NCBI GenBank assembly: GCA_024180945.1
Contig: JAKSGN010000007.1
Location: forward strand, 1,860,001-1,924,000
Source: Macrophomina tecta
Lineage: Eukaryota > Ascomycota > Dothideomycetes > Botryosphaeriales > Botryosphaeriaceae
Direction of reading: 5' to 3'
Length of the DNA: 64,000 nt
Shown: positions 45,097 through 54,805 of the stretch, one piece after another
Layout of the letters: the number at the start of each line of letters is the position of its first letter
Position numbering within the stretch: the stretch's first letter is position 1
Made by a program: the position numbers and the translations under genes
Notes under the pieces: model-generated
Databases searched by the model: none
The model's input: only the letters and a program-made list of their open reading frames with translations
Told to the model about the DNA's origin: nothing

Positions 45097-45425
45097 GTTG
45101 CCGGATCAGCCAGAAGAGCGATAGACCCTGGCTTAAGTGTAGTGAAAGGCCCAAGCAGCCACGTAGAGAAGAAGGCCGGGTAATGGAGGAAGCAAAGAGC
45201 AAAAATGGTCCGTGGCCTTGACAGTACTCTTAAGGTTATCCCATACTCGCATATCCAGGTTTCCCACCAATTATGCCTTGCAGGACTAGCCAGGGGCAGT
45301 GGCCCGGAAGAGAAAGGGCACGGGATGCGTTGTACCGAGGACAAGGCGGGGAAGTCGGCGCAATGTCGATCCCCCGCATCGCCGACACTGTGTGCGGAGA
45401 TTGCGGAGAAAAAGTGCTCTTGACC
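45097..45425. other. intergenic
   Basis: 329 bp between the start of the rhamnosidase gene and the 3' end of the membrane protein gene. Nothing else is recognised. Confidence 0.45.
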
Positions 45426-46387
45426 TCAGAACCTCTCAGCGACGCGCGCAACTTCGGGGAACTTCTGGCCAGGGCTAGTGCTGGACTGGGAACGGCTAGA
45501 AAGATCAGCCATCTTTTGACGCTCGTGCGATACGGCGTACAGCGGCTTGGGCCTGGTGACGTTGTCGAGCATCCAGACGCAAAAGAAAAACTGAAAGACG
45601 GTGAAGAGCGCGGACAAAAGCGTCATCCAACGAGCTCCTCTGGCAAGTGCACAGCGTTCGTTGTAGAGGGGGCCGTTGGCTGGATCCACCATCTTGTCCT
45701 CAACCGTCCATAGCAGTATCTCGCAAATATAGGTCTCGAGGTTGAAGGAGCCAAGGTGCTGGCCACCATAAAGTTTCTGCAGGTCAAAATGGTCCGAGGT
45801 ACCGTATGAGATGAAGACAGCTATGGCTGCCGCAGCACCGAAGAACTGGGCTCATGTGAGTAACTTCTGCCCAACGGGAAAAGATGCATGCGCTTACTCA
45901 CCAGGTTGGTCAAGAGGCAGGTGCTGATGATGACGCGCGGGTGGAAGAAGATCATTTTTCGAGAAGACTGCCGTCGCATTAGCAGGATCCAGCTTGTGGG
46001 GCCAGGGCTATGTACATGGACGAGGTGATTTGGGTTCGACATGGGGTCGTCGCGCCTTGATGTACCAGTCACACCCGACGGATTCCGGACCTTGCGCGTC
46101 AGCGGCTCCCAGCCATAACGGCAAATAAAACCGAGCAAGATAGCGAAGAGAAAGATTCCGCAAAGGCCGGAGCCGCAGGCCAATTCGATGGACCAGAGAT
46201 GGAGGATGAAAGTCGAATTCATCAACTTGCGATGTTGAGTCTTGCTGCCGTGGAGAAGCACGTCTGGACCGGGATGCTTGCGGACGAAGACGCGTGCCGG
46301 ACTGTTCATCGCAAGCACCAAAGAGGAGAGGATTAACTGGACGCCGGAGAGCCATAGCATGGGCCTCAGCTTGTAGCTGTCCTTCAT
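45426..46387 (-). CDS. unrecognised multi-pass membrane protein
   Basis: Exons 45902-46387 and 45426-45845 join to 301 residues. At least four hydrophobic stretches are visible: LWLSGVQLILSSLVLAM, CGSGLCGIFLFAILLGF, ISTCLLTNLFFGAAAAIAVF (crossing the intron) and LLSALFTVFQFFFCVWML. A basic loop precedes the third, and the tail is Ser/Arg-rich. I do not recognise the family. The start at 46387 (MKDSYKLRPML) puts a helix close to the N-terminus. An upstream in-frame ATG at 46498 would add 37 Ser/Arg/Pro-rich residues and is less likely. The 56-nt intron is well supported by frame continuity. A small integral membrane protein of unknown function. Confidence 0.7.
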
Positions 46388-47744
46388 GGTTGCGGGCGGC
46401 GGTGCGATAAGCGGATGTGGACAGAGCTGGAGGCGAACGGTGTTGGGTGTGGACCGACGTTGGCTGCTGGATGAAGAGCGAAAGGCGGAGACTGGCAATC
46501 CCGTGAAAAGAAGAAGGAGGCTGGGGCGGGTTAGGAAAGCGCGAGGGGAGCGAGCTCGGCGCCCTTGGACGAACAGCGCAGACCACTTGTAAACACTAAC
46601 CTATCCCCGCTTGCTACCATCACCGTCGTCGATCACCGAGAGCTTTTGCTCCCTGTTAGCCTGCCTGTTCCCGTCACGGTCCCAGCCTCCGCCCGGGCTT
46701 CCCCTTTCCGCTCTGAAAGTCGCCGGTTCTAAGGCACTGGATCACTTGCACGGTTGCCTCCCGAATACACCCCGCTTACTCGTTTATCACCGAATGCACC
46801 TTGTCTGGCCGAATTTACGTGAGACCGGGTGTGGTTCCAGGGAGCCACTCGCCCGGTCGTTAGGCAGAGCAGTAAATCCTAGACCGCGTGGAGTTAGAGT
46901 CGTCGTCCAGATGCGTTTGTTTTGTTAAACCAATGCAAATTTGTACCCGGACAACTGCTCAAACTGACTGTGGCCAACACGATCACCCTGCTTTGTATGC
47001 ATTTCGTCCGATTGGTGCATCAGGTGACAGCCAAGCAAATCGATGTGCACTTGGCCTTTTACTCTTCCAAGGCTCTGGGCACATGTGTTGTCTCTGCCGT
47101 GGTGCTCTTGCTGTTGCCCTGCACCAAAGCTGACCGCTGCAGGCTTTTCAAGAAGACGGTACTTGCTGAGATTCTACGGATCAACGCCAACCGCAATCTT
47201 CTTGAAGTGAAGTCATTCTCCACGCCGGAATGCAAAGAGCTTCGTATGCTTACCCAGTGCAATTTGGCGCTAATCAGGCGTCATTAGGCGGTGCCAGAAC
47301 ACTCTAGGCGCATCAGGTCGGTCCGGGGTCTCCAGTCAAAACTGGATTCCTGTTCCACCTGTAGTCCGGTCAAGAGTCGCATGCGTAATGTTTGATATAT
47401 GAGATTTACCAGGATCCCTCATCACTACAGACTGTTGCAATCTGTCGGTGGCTGTCATCCTGGCAAGTGATAAGCCCTCTTTGCGCAGGGGCGAGCTGAG
47501 GTGACGTCGGCGCAGGAGAGCCCAGAAACTCGCACGTATCTTGCCAGTGGTGCTGAAGAACGTGAATAGCACAGCAGTCATCTTACTGATCGCTCACTAT
47601 TGTCGCGTGTCGTCATAGTGTCGCCGATTGCAGCTGCGTTCAAGGCAAGTCCGCTCTTCGTCCTCGCTTCTTTCGCTTCTTCTTCTTCTTCGCACTCGAC
47701 CCACCCGAGGACCAGCACGACCTTCTGCATCGCCCGCCGCAATC
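46388..47744. other. divergent intergenic region
   Basis: 1.36 kb between two divergently transcribed genes. Short open frames exist, but none has a motif. Confidence 0.5.
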
Positions 47745-49956
47745 ATGGCGAACACGCGTAACAGGAAGAAGCGGCCGTCCACTGGCGCCATAACCACTGC
47801 GCGAAAGAGAACCAAGACCCAACCCATCTCACAGCGCAGCTCGGCAGACCCGCCGCCCGCAGCAGCACCCAATCAGCGCCTCCTCCTGGTCGACCTGCCA
47901 CCCGAAATTTTCCAGCGCATCATCCGCCATATTGTCATCGGCGGCCAGAACCGAGAGGTCTTCGTGGTACGCCAGGTGTCCCGTAAGCTCTCCCGCCTTC
48001 CCGCCATCCACTTGGGGCAAATCAACCCATGGCCTGTACACTCATGGCAATGACACGCTGACCGGCTTAGGGCTCTTTGATGTCGAGATCATAGCAGAGC
48101 TGATCTGGACCTGCCACATTCGCGACGCCTCTGAGACAGGCGCAATCCTCTGTTGGGCATCCCACCTACCGTTGGTGGAGAGACTACTGAGCACCCTGGC
48201 CACCAGTCAGCGCAACAGCACTGCCGCATTGGAAACCCCTATGCTGCGTGTGATTCGAGATGCTGCCAAAGCGATTGCAGACTACAAGGACGAACACTCC
48301 CCCGCGATGGAGCTGTTCTACTCTCTGAAAGTCTGCTCCGTGGTCTTTGCCCACCAATGGAGGGGCAACCTTTCCGTCTTCGCCCAGCACTGGAGGGGCG
48401 AACTTGCCGCCTTCCCCCGATCGCCGCATCTTCTTGTCGAATATACAGACTCGGATATATGGAGGGCTGGTGCATGTGTGGCCTTGTTGTTGGATGACGA
48501 CCCGATGCGCGCCTACTTCTACTCCAAAGTCGGCGATTCGTCACTCCTCAACCATTCCAGCTTCATCGTGCCTTCGGCGCCTTGGGCTGCTGCGAAGGGA
48601 GGGAATGTCCGTATACTAAGGCAGATGCGGAACGATAAAGTACCTCTGCACGGTTTATATGATAATGGGCTCTGGCATAACGCCAATCCCATGACTGCCG
48701 CATGCGCCGACCTGCGTCCGGAGAACCATGATGCAGTCTTGGTCATTCTGGAATCTTACTTTGAGCAGGGGATGTGCGTCCTTGCAAGGCAGCTATCCCA
48801 GGAAATAACCGCCTGCATCAAATTTGCCGGCCAAACCGGCAGCCGTAAGTTGTTCAGTCTGCTGACGGAACTCAACATCCGCCGCCACTACGAGTTCCCC
48901 CTCGGACAGCAATTGTACAATTGCTGTGCACGCCGCAACCTGGCCCTTGTAAAATTCCTGCTGGAACATGGCGTCAACCCCAATGTAGGCACCGGACAGT
49001 CTCCTGAGAATGGAAAGGACCTGGTCACGTCACTGCAGATGTGCGTCTACAACAAGGACGTTGAGATGGTCAGGATTCTCCTCGCAAGCGCCATGATCCC
49101 CGCGGACCCGAACAAAACGAGCGCGACGACGCCGCTGCCGCTGCAAATTGCCGTCCAGAACAACGATGTTGCCTGCATCACTGCTCTACTTGCGGGTGGC
49201 GCTTTGGCCCGCGGCCTTCTCGATTCCGAGAGTGGCGGGTGTGTTAACTTCGATGTTCTCTTCCAAGCTGCAACTCTGCGACATATCAAGGCCATGAAGG
49301 CCATCATACCCCACTATCACATCAGTACCAGCCAGAGTTATCATGACAGCGCATGTGAGAGTCTCGTTCTCGCTGTGGAGACAGGGAACTTGGAGATGGC
49401 GCGCGTGCTTGTCGATGCTGGCTGCAGCATCCACGGCCAGTGGGATCCACCTTTGCCTGGCACGCCGTTTGCTGATCTTCATGACAAGCGGATAGGTGGC
49501 AAGCAGAGGAGCAGGAAGAAAGAGAAAGAGAAGCAGAAGCGGGAAGATGACGGAAAGGGGAAGGGTGAGACGAAGAAAGAGCTGCCCCCGCGCCACCGCA
49601 TGCTATCAATGCCGCTCATCAAAGTCGCTCTGCGCGCTGGTAACCAGCAGGCTGCCGCCTTCCTGCTCTCTCGTGGCGCTGTCTGGCGCTATCCGTACGA
49701 CTACCTCTTGAAGCGGCCGGGCGAGTCGGCGAACTCGGTCGAGAAGCGTGTCGCGCTGGTCCGGCGCGCGGCCGAGGCGCGTGATGCCGAAGAGGATATG
49801 GCAGAGCAGGCGGCTGAGGAGGAACAGGCTCAGAGGCAACAGCGCGATGCTCAGAAGGCTAAGCAGGCTGCGAAGGCGAGGACGAAGAGGTTGAAGGAGT
49901 TGGGGGAGATGGAGTGGGATCCGGAGGGCGACGACAGCTTCGAGGATGGTTGCTGA
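47745..49956 (+). CDS. F-box-like / ankyrin-repeat protein
   Basis: Exons 47745-47982 and 48071-49956 encode 707 residues. A basic, disordered start (ANTRNRKKRPSTGAITTARK) precedes an F-box-like helix pair (LLLVDLPPEIFQRIIRHIVI). The 88-nt intron restores VRQVSR-LFDVEIIAELIW. Ankyrin-type units follow: PWAAAKGGNVRILRQMR, YNCCARRNLALVKFLLEHGV, SLQMCVYNKDVEMVRILLAS, PLQIAVQNNDVACITALLAG, VLAVETGNLEMARVLVDAGC and LIKVALRAGNQQAAAFLLSR. A Lys/Glu-rich insertion (about 520-545) splits the last repeats, and the C-terminus is an Ala/Glu/Lys coiled coil. The plan resembles fungal F-box/ankyrin adaptor proteins. The partner is unknown. Confidence 0.78.
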
Positions 49957-52288
49957 TTGGAGGAGGAAAGAGGGACTGGTGATATCTGCTTCATCGGATG
50001 TCACTGTTCTGAGGCCAGGCTTGTGGGGTATGAGCATGCTGCTTTGACTGCACCTGTCCATGTGAATTAAAAGCCGCCGCGTTCAGCTCGGAGTCTCGCG
50101 TAGCAAAGAACCAATTACTTAACCAACTCAGCGAGGATCCATAGGTGCGAGAGCTTGCTGCACTCAGACGTAGAAGGCTTTTTCCGGCTCCAAATGTAGA
50201 AGGTCTGTGGTCTTCCGTACAAGTAAGACTGAATGTCCTTATCTCAGTGTGCATTACCGCGTCCCCACGGACGTGAAGTTCGGCCAAGGCTAATGAATAC
50301 AGCAAAGAGAAAACCTGGGGTTCTTTTAGTGAATCATCGGCAACCAAATGTCTCTCGCCGCCATCATCATGTCCAGGTCATCGCTTAGGCGGAACACATG
50401 CGACTCAAGACCCAGGCCTAGCCCATCCACCGTCCAACGGTCCACCGCCCCAAAGTCATTTATTGCTGGCAAGTACGAATGCCCTGACGGCCCGTGCGTC
50501 GAGATACAACAGCGACGATCAACGCGCCTGGTGTCGAGCTCCGCTCCGTGCGTTAGTCAGGCCACTCGCCAGGCCAACCACCACGACCAATCCTCTGCCC
50601 CTCACTTTCTCGCATCCACGCACATCAGCTACACGTGGAGGGCAGCGCTGCCTTGCGTGCCTGATTACCATCCCCCACTTGCGGCCACTACCGCTGGATG
50701 TGCGCGCTCAATATATCTCGAATCCCCCGTCTTTTGCGGTGCTGTGCGGACGGCTGATCGCCAGTAAGGCAAGCTTTCCCGCGGCCGTTGACGTCAGCGG
50801 TGCCGCTCGCAGCAAGTTGCAGCCTCGGGTTCGCGGGCTTGGAAAAGCGAAGAAAGAAATCTCGGCTCTGCAGCCTTGGTCAGATGCCAGTGGCCCGGGT
50901 TTTCCGACCTGTCTCAGATTGCATGAACGATGGCTTTGCACAAGCGAGAGCGGCGAGATCGGGGGGGGAGAGCGAGAGGGACGGCGCAGGGCTGTGTTGC
51001 GCGTTTTGCCCCGGGACAAGGGGCGCAGCGGTCCCGGTTGGTGGGTCTGCAATGGCGTAGGGCTTGTAAGGCATGCCATGGTGCGCCTGATGGGCTGGGC
51101 ACATCCCCCGCCAAGAGGGGCTCGGGACGGCGGGGCTCCTTGATGCCGATCAAGCACTCTCGGGTCCTTATCCAGTTATTTCGGGGGGCGGAAATGGTGG
51201 TAACGCTTCGATGTGAAGGAGGGGAGGTGTGGCGGGCCATTTCGAGCTGGTATTGCCCGGTGCTTGCACAGTTCATAAGGACGCTTTTTTTTTTTCTCCC
51301 CCGTAACCGGTGACGTTGGGGACAATCATTATCCTGCTGCTCAACAAGTGAAGTGTAAACCCATTTCAAGAGATTTCTCAAGGAAGGTTCCGCCTCCTTG
51401 GGCACCGCCGAGTCCTCCTAACCTCACTGAAAAACAAGTTCGTAACGGTGTGCCGAGTATCTTTGGAATGCAATGACAAGCCATGACAAAACATCTTGGC
51501 CAAGCACTTGACTGTTGCACCTAGACCTTCCGCATATAGCCAGAACATGCAGTAGCGCCAAGTGTTTGGCTTGATTCTAACGGTACTATCGGATTTCGCC
51601 ATATCATCACCTTCTGTTCCCTCATCGCGGAAATATTCGGCGGTGCCCAGGGTGCGATTCTCCGGCACCGTCACTTCCACGTGGGGGGTGTTTTCGGCCT
51701 GATAGGCGCGACTGGGCAGCACATGTGTGTGAAAGCCAAGCATCGCGTGCAATACGAAAGCGCGGCTTGGGGCCATGTTTTTGACTTTGGAAGATGTTAT
51801 GCTTGTCCAGACGGAAATCCCGGTGTTGACGAATACCCAGGCTCAGCCGAAATACGTCACTCAAGCAAATACAAGCAGCATCTTAGCATGTTCATACCGT
51901 GTCATAAAGCTCGTGGATGGGTTGCTAGTTCAATGATCCGTCAAGGGAAAAGAAAAGAAAGTGTAGAAAAGTGGCACGTCGGCGGCCATAGACTTGCCAC
52001 TGGCTAGATGATCGGTAAAGCCTGTAGAGTGGCACACAGAATCGAGATCAGAATCCCTGGATGCGGCGCTTTCTCAAAAGCGCAGACTGTCGAGCTCATA
52101 GGCGCAACCAGGCATTTATAGCGCTATCTAGCCACCCAACACCAATGATCGTTTCAAAGCCCAAGGTTTGAATAGGTTCTTCCGGAGATACCCTCTTTCC
52201 ATTCTCATAATATCGACAGGTATAAAAAGAAAAACTTTGTACAGGAAGCGCGAAAGCTCAAACGGGGGCCGTCTCAAAATTGGACAAT
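49957..52288. other. 2.3-kb gene-poor region
   Basis: GC-rich with many overlapping short frames. The largest, 50463-51143 plus, is composition-driven with no motif. A T-homopolymer lies near 51286-51296. I see no supported gene. Confidence 0.5.
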
Positions 52289-52770
52289 CTAGTCCCAGGA
52301 AGCGCCGGGGCAGGTGCCGCGGACCTTCGAGTCATCTTCTTGGAAGCAAGTGCCGGCGCCGTCAGCACAGGCGAAGCCAGAGTCGCCAGCCTCGCGGCAG
52401 GCAGCCTCCCACTCCTTGCCCATGACGTAGTTTCCTTCGCCGTCGCCCATGCACATGCCAGAAGGAGTGTCGTACTTGACTTTGCCGCCCTGTAAAGTGC
52501 ATCAGTTGCAGGATTCTCGCCGGTTAGGGTCGGAATGAGGAGGCTTACCGGGTAGCCCTTCTCGTTGTAGCGGTCGCAGGCCTTGGTAGTCATTCTCCAG
52601 TTGTAGTTATCAATGATGTTGCAGGCGCAGGTGTTGTGCTTGTCGGCAACGGCGCTGCGGCTGGGTGAGTGACATGTCTTCTCTGCTTGGGTGTGCGTTG
52701 AGGGGTCTTACCCGCCAACCAGGGAGGCAGCCACGACGGCCGAGATGGAGAAGAGCTTGGAGAAGAGCAT
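52289..52770 (-). CDS. small secreted cysteine-rich protein (candidate effector)
   Basis: Three minus-strand exons (52712-52770, 52549-52654, 52289-52489) encode about 121 residues. A signal peptide (MLFSKLFSISAVVAASLVGG) is cut near an intron. The mature part begins near VADKHNTCACNIIDNYNWRM and continues TKACDRYNEKGYPGGKVKYD. Further cysteines lie in SGMCMGDG, WEAACREAG, GFACADGAGTC and RGTCPGASWD, eight in total and so probably four disulfides. Size, secretion and cysteine content fit fungal effectors or other apoplastic small proteins. I recognise no family. The acceptor of intron 1 could be six bases earlier, adding two residues. No single open frame shows the gene, because each exon is under 210 nt. 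Confidence 0.78.
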
Positions 52771-52898
52771 TCTGGGTATTTTGTGAAGCGAATGAACGGG
52801 GTTCTTCAAAGGAGCGAGGAGGTTGTGGCTTTGCTTGGGCTTGTGGAGGCAAGTGATGCTCTGTGATGGATCAGGCTTCAGCAACAGAAGATCTCCAA

Positions 52899-52908
52899 GC
52901 TTTATATT
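52899..52908 (-). promoter_or_regulatory. TATA box of the small cysteine-rich protein gene
   Basis: TGAATATAAA on the minus strand lies about 130 bp before the start at 52770. Confidence 0.45.
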
Positions 52909-53905
52909 CAACGGCCTCCAGTCCGCAGCAGCACCCAGGACAGGCGCATTTCGGTGGATCAGCCTTCGGCGAAACTCCAGGTCGCGAGAGCCGAATCACA
53001 GAGTGGCCGTGGACGCGTTTGCTCGCATGTTGTTTGCTCGGCATGCGACAGTCGCATGATGGCCGCTCACAGACAGGCGTGCAAGGGATGGCCAGCAGCG
53101 GCAGCGGACGGAAACAATGCGTCCCTGCTACTGGTGGAGAGACAGCAGCACGGAGGGTGCCTGAGGCTGTGGGGGATGTTCAGTGGTGGTGGAGTGCCTG
53201 AGAGTTGCCTCAAGCGGGCGAAAGCACATCGACAACGCTTGGCAGTTTTACGTTGTGACAAGACACGCGAGTGGCCCCGGCGGCGCTTCCGTCCCCGCAG
53301 TGCGGGAGGCCTTGCACCTTCCGGCGATGGCTTGCCGAACCGGGAAGGAGCCCGCAACGTCACGCTTCTTGGCTCTGCAAGCTCCAGGAGGTGGGTGAGG
53401 CCCTGCAATCAGTGGCGGCTCATGCTGGATGACTCAGATCCCTACGAGCCGCATCTGCAGGAACCCGTTTTTCCAGAAGAGCCTTATGCTTTTCTTAGCA
53501 GCATCTTAGCCCTGCCAGGGACGCTTTCCATGCGTCTATGCCGCCGCCAGGGCTGCACTGGATGACGCCGCGTCTACACTTGCCTCTTCCGGAAGCCGTA
53601 CATGGCAACAGCACGCCTGAGCTCACGCCCTCACGCCCTCACGCCCGCCGGACTACCAAACGCTGCACCCACTGCCTTGGCATGGAGTAGGGCCGAGCGC
53701 CGCGGCGGTTGCCAAGTCGCTTCCTCAGAACCGCGACTCGCGGCCAAGTCCGCTCACCTCCATCGCTGTGATGTCGACTGATGCTCAACACCACCGGGCA
53801 GAGACGTCCAGTCCTGACTCTGAAATCGCCGCGACCGTAATTTCGCCGCCTCGGGCTGTTGCTAAGGCGGGGGCGGGCCAGGCCATCACAGTCTAAAAAT
53901 GCTTG

Positions 53906-53913
53906 CATATAAG
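53906..53913 (+). promoter_or_regulatory. TATA box of the secreted-protein gene at 54032
   Basis: CATATAAG is about 125 bp upstream of the start codon, a usual distance for a fungal TATA box. Confidence 0.45.
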
Positions 53914-54031
53914 AATGCTCGCCCGTCACCCCGACCAAACAGCATCACCAGCACCCAAGTCATCCCATCAGTCAATCCTTATCTTGACCCCAAGGTCTCA
54001 ACCCCTCTTTTCACCAGCACTATACCCCAAA

Positions 54032-54805
54032 ATGCGTTTCAGCTCTTTCGCTCTTGGCCTGGCCGGCGTCAGTGCCGCCGCTGCCGCCGCAGTTCCCACC
54101 ATCCTTGAGATGGACGACGTCGTCCTCTATGGCGAGGGCAAGACCCAGATCGTGAAGCGCCACGAGTGGCAGGCCATGGAAGAAGAGCGCCTGGCCCACC
54201 TCAATGAGAAGGTCCGCCGCCGCCAAGTCGAGTTCCTCCCGGCCCACGGCCCGCCCACCAACTACGAGGGCCCGGCTGCGCCTCTCACCAAGCGCCAGTG
54301 CAGCGACGGCGAGGTCGACGAGGTCAAGGTCACCAACGAGGAGCACTTCCTGCAGTGGGACGTCCGCATGTCGCCCGTCATCACCGCCCGCTACGACCAG
54401 GCCACCGTCTCCATGACGCAGGGCTACCAGCTGTCCAACTCGGTCTCGGTGCAGTCGGGCGTCGACGTTGGCCCGATCGAGAAGATGCTCACCCTCTCCT
54501 ACCGCGTCACCTTCGAGCAGTCATGGACCACCATCGAAAGCCAGGCGTACACCTACTTCCTCAGGCCCACCAACGAGAGCGAGGCCATGCACGGCTGCAT
54601 CGTCTCCAACCCCGTCACCACCCGCTACACCGGCGAGTACCTCACCGGCTGCGCCGAGAACCCCCACCGCGAGCCCTTCTCTGCCACCGTCTATGCTGAG
54701 GAGCAGAAGTCGGGCGGCCTTACCTGGGTCGAGGGTGCTATTGGACTTGCTGCGTCCACTCAGTACCCCGTTCCTTGCCTGATCGGCGAGTGCGAGCACA
54801 AGTAA
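54032..54805 (+). CDS. secreted protein with propeptide and Kex2-like site, family uncertain
   Basis: A single exon of 257 residues starting MRFSSFALGLAGVSAAAAAA, a signal peptide. The upstream in-frame ATG at 53903 would bury this peptide, so 54032 is chosen. Residues about 22-89 are charged and propeptide-like (IVKRHEWQAMEEERLAHLNE). They end in PLTKRQC, where a Lys-Arg site would release the mature chain. The mature part is beta-rich (EHFLQWDVRMSPVITARYDQ, VSVQSGVDVGPIEKML, TFEQSWTTIESQAYTYFL) with about five cysteines (QC, HGC, TGC, PC and EC). It resembles proteins annotated as effector-like in plant-pathogenic Dothideomycetes, but this is from memory and unverified. No enzymatic motif is seen. 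Confidence 0.78.
   Translation: MRFSSFALGLAGVSAAAAAAVPTILEMDDVVLYGEGKTQIVKRHEWQAMEEERLAHLNEKVRRRQVEFLPAHGPPTNYEGPAAPLTKRQCSDGEVDEVKVTNEEHFLQWDVRMSPVITARYDQATVSMTQGYQLSNSVSVQSGVDVGPIEKMLTLSYRVTFEQSWTTIESQAYTYFLRPTNESEAMHGCIVSNPVTTRYTGEYLTGCAENPHREPFSATVYAEEQKSGGLTWVEGAIGLAASTQYPVPCLIGECEHK

Larger units (their letters stand above)
52771..54031. other. divergent intergenic region between two secreted-protein genes
   Basis: 1.26 kb without a supported gene. It should hold both promoters. Confidence 0.5.

Noticed and set aside
50463..51143. 226-codon plus frame
   Set aside because: Arg/Ala/Pro-rich, no recognisable domain, with equal frames on the opposite strand.
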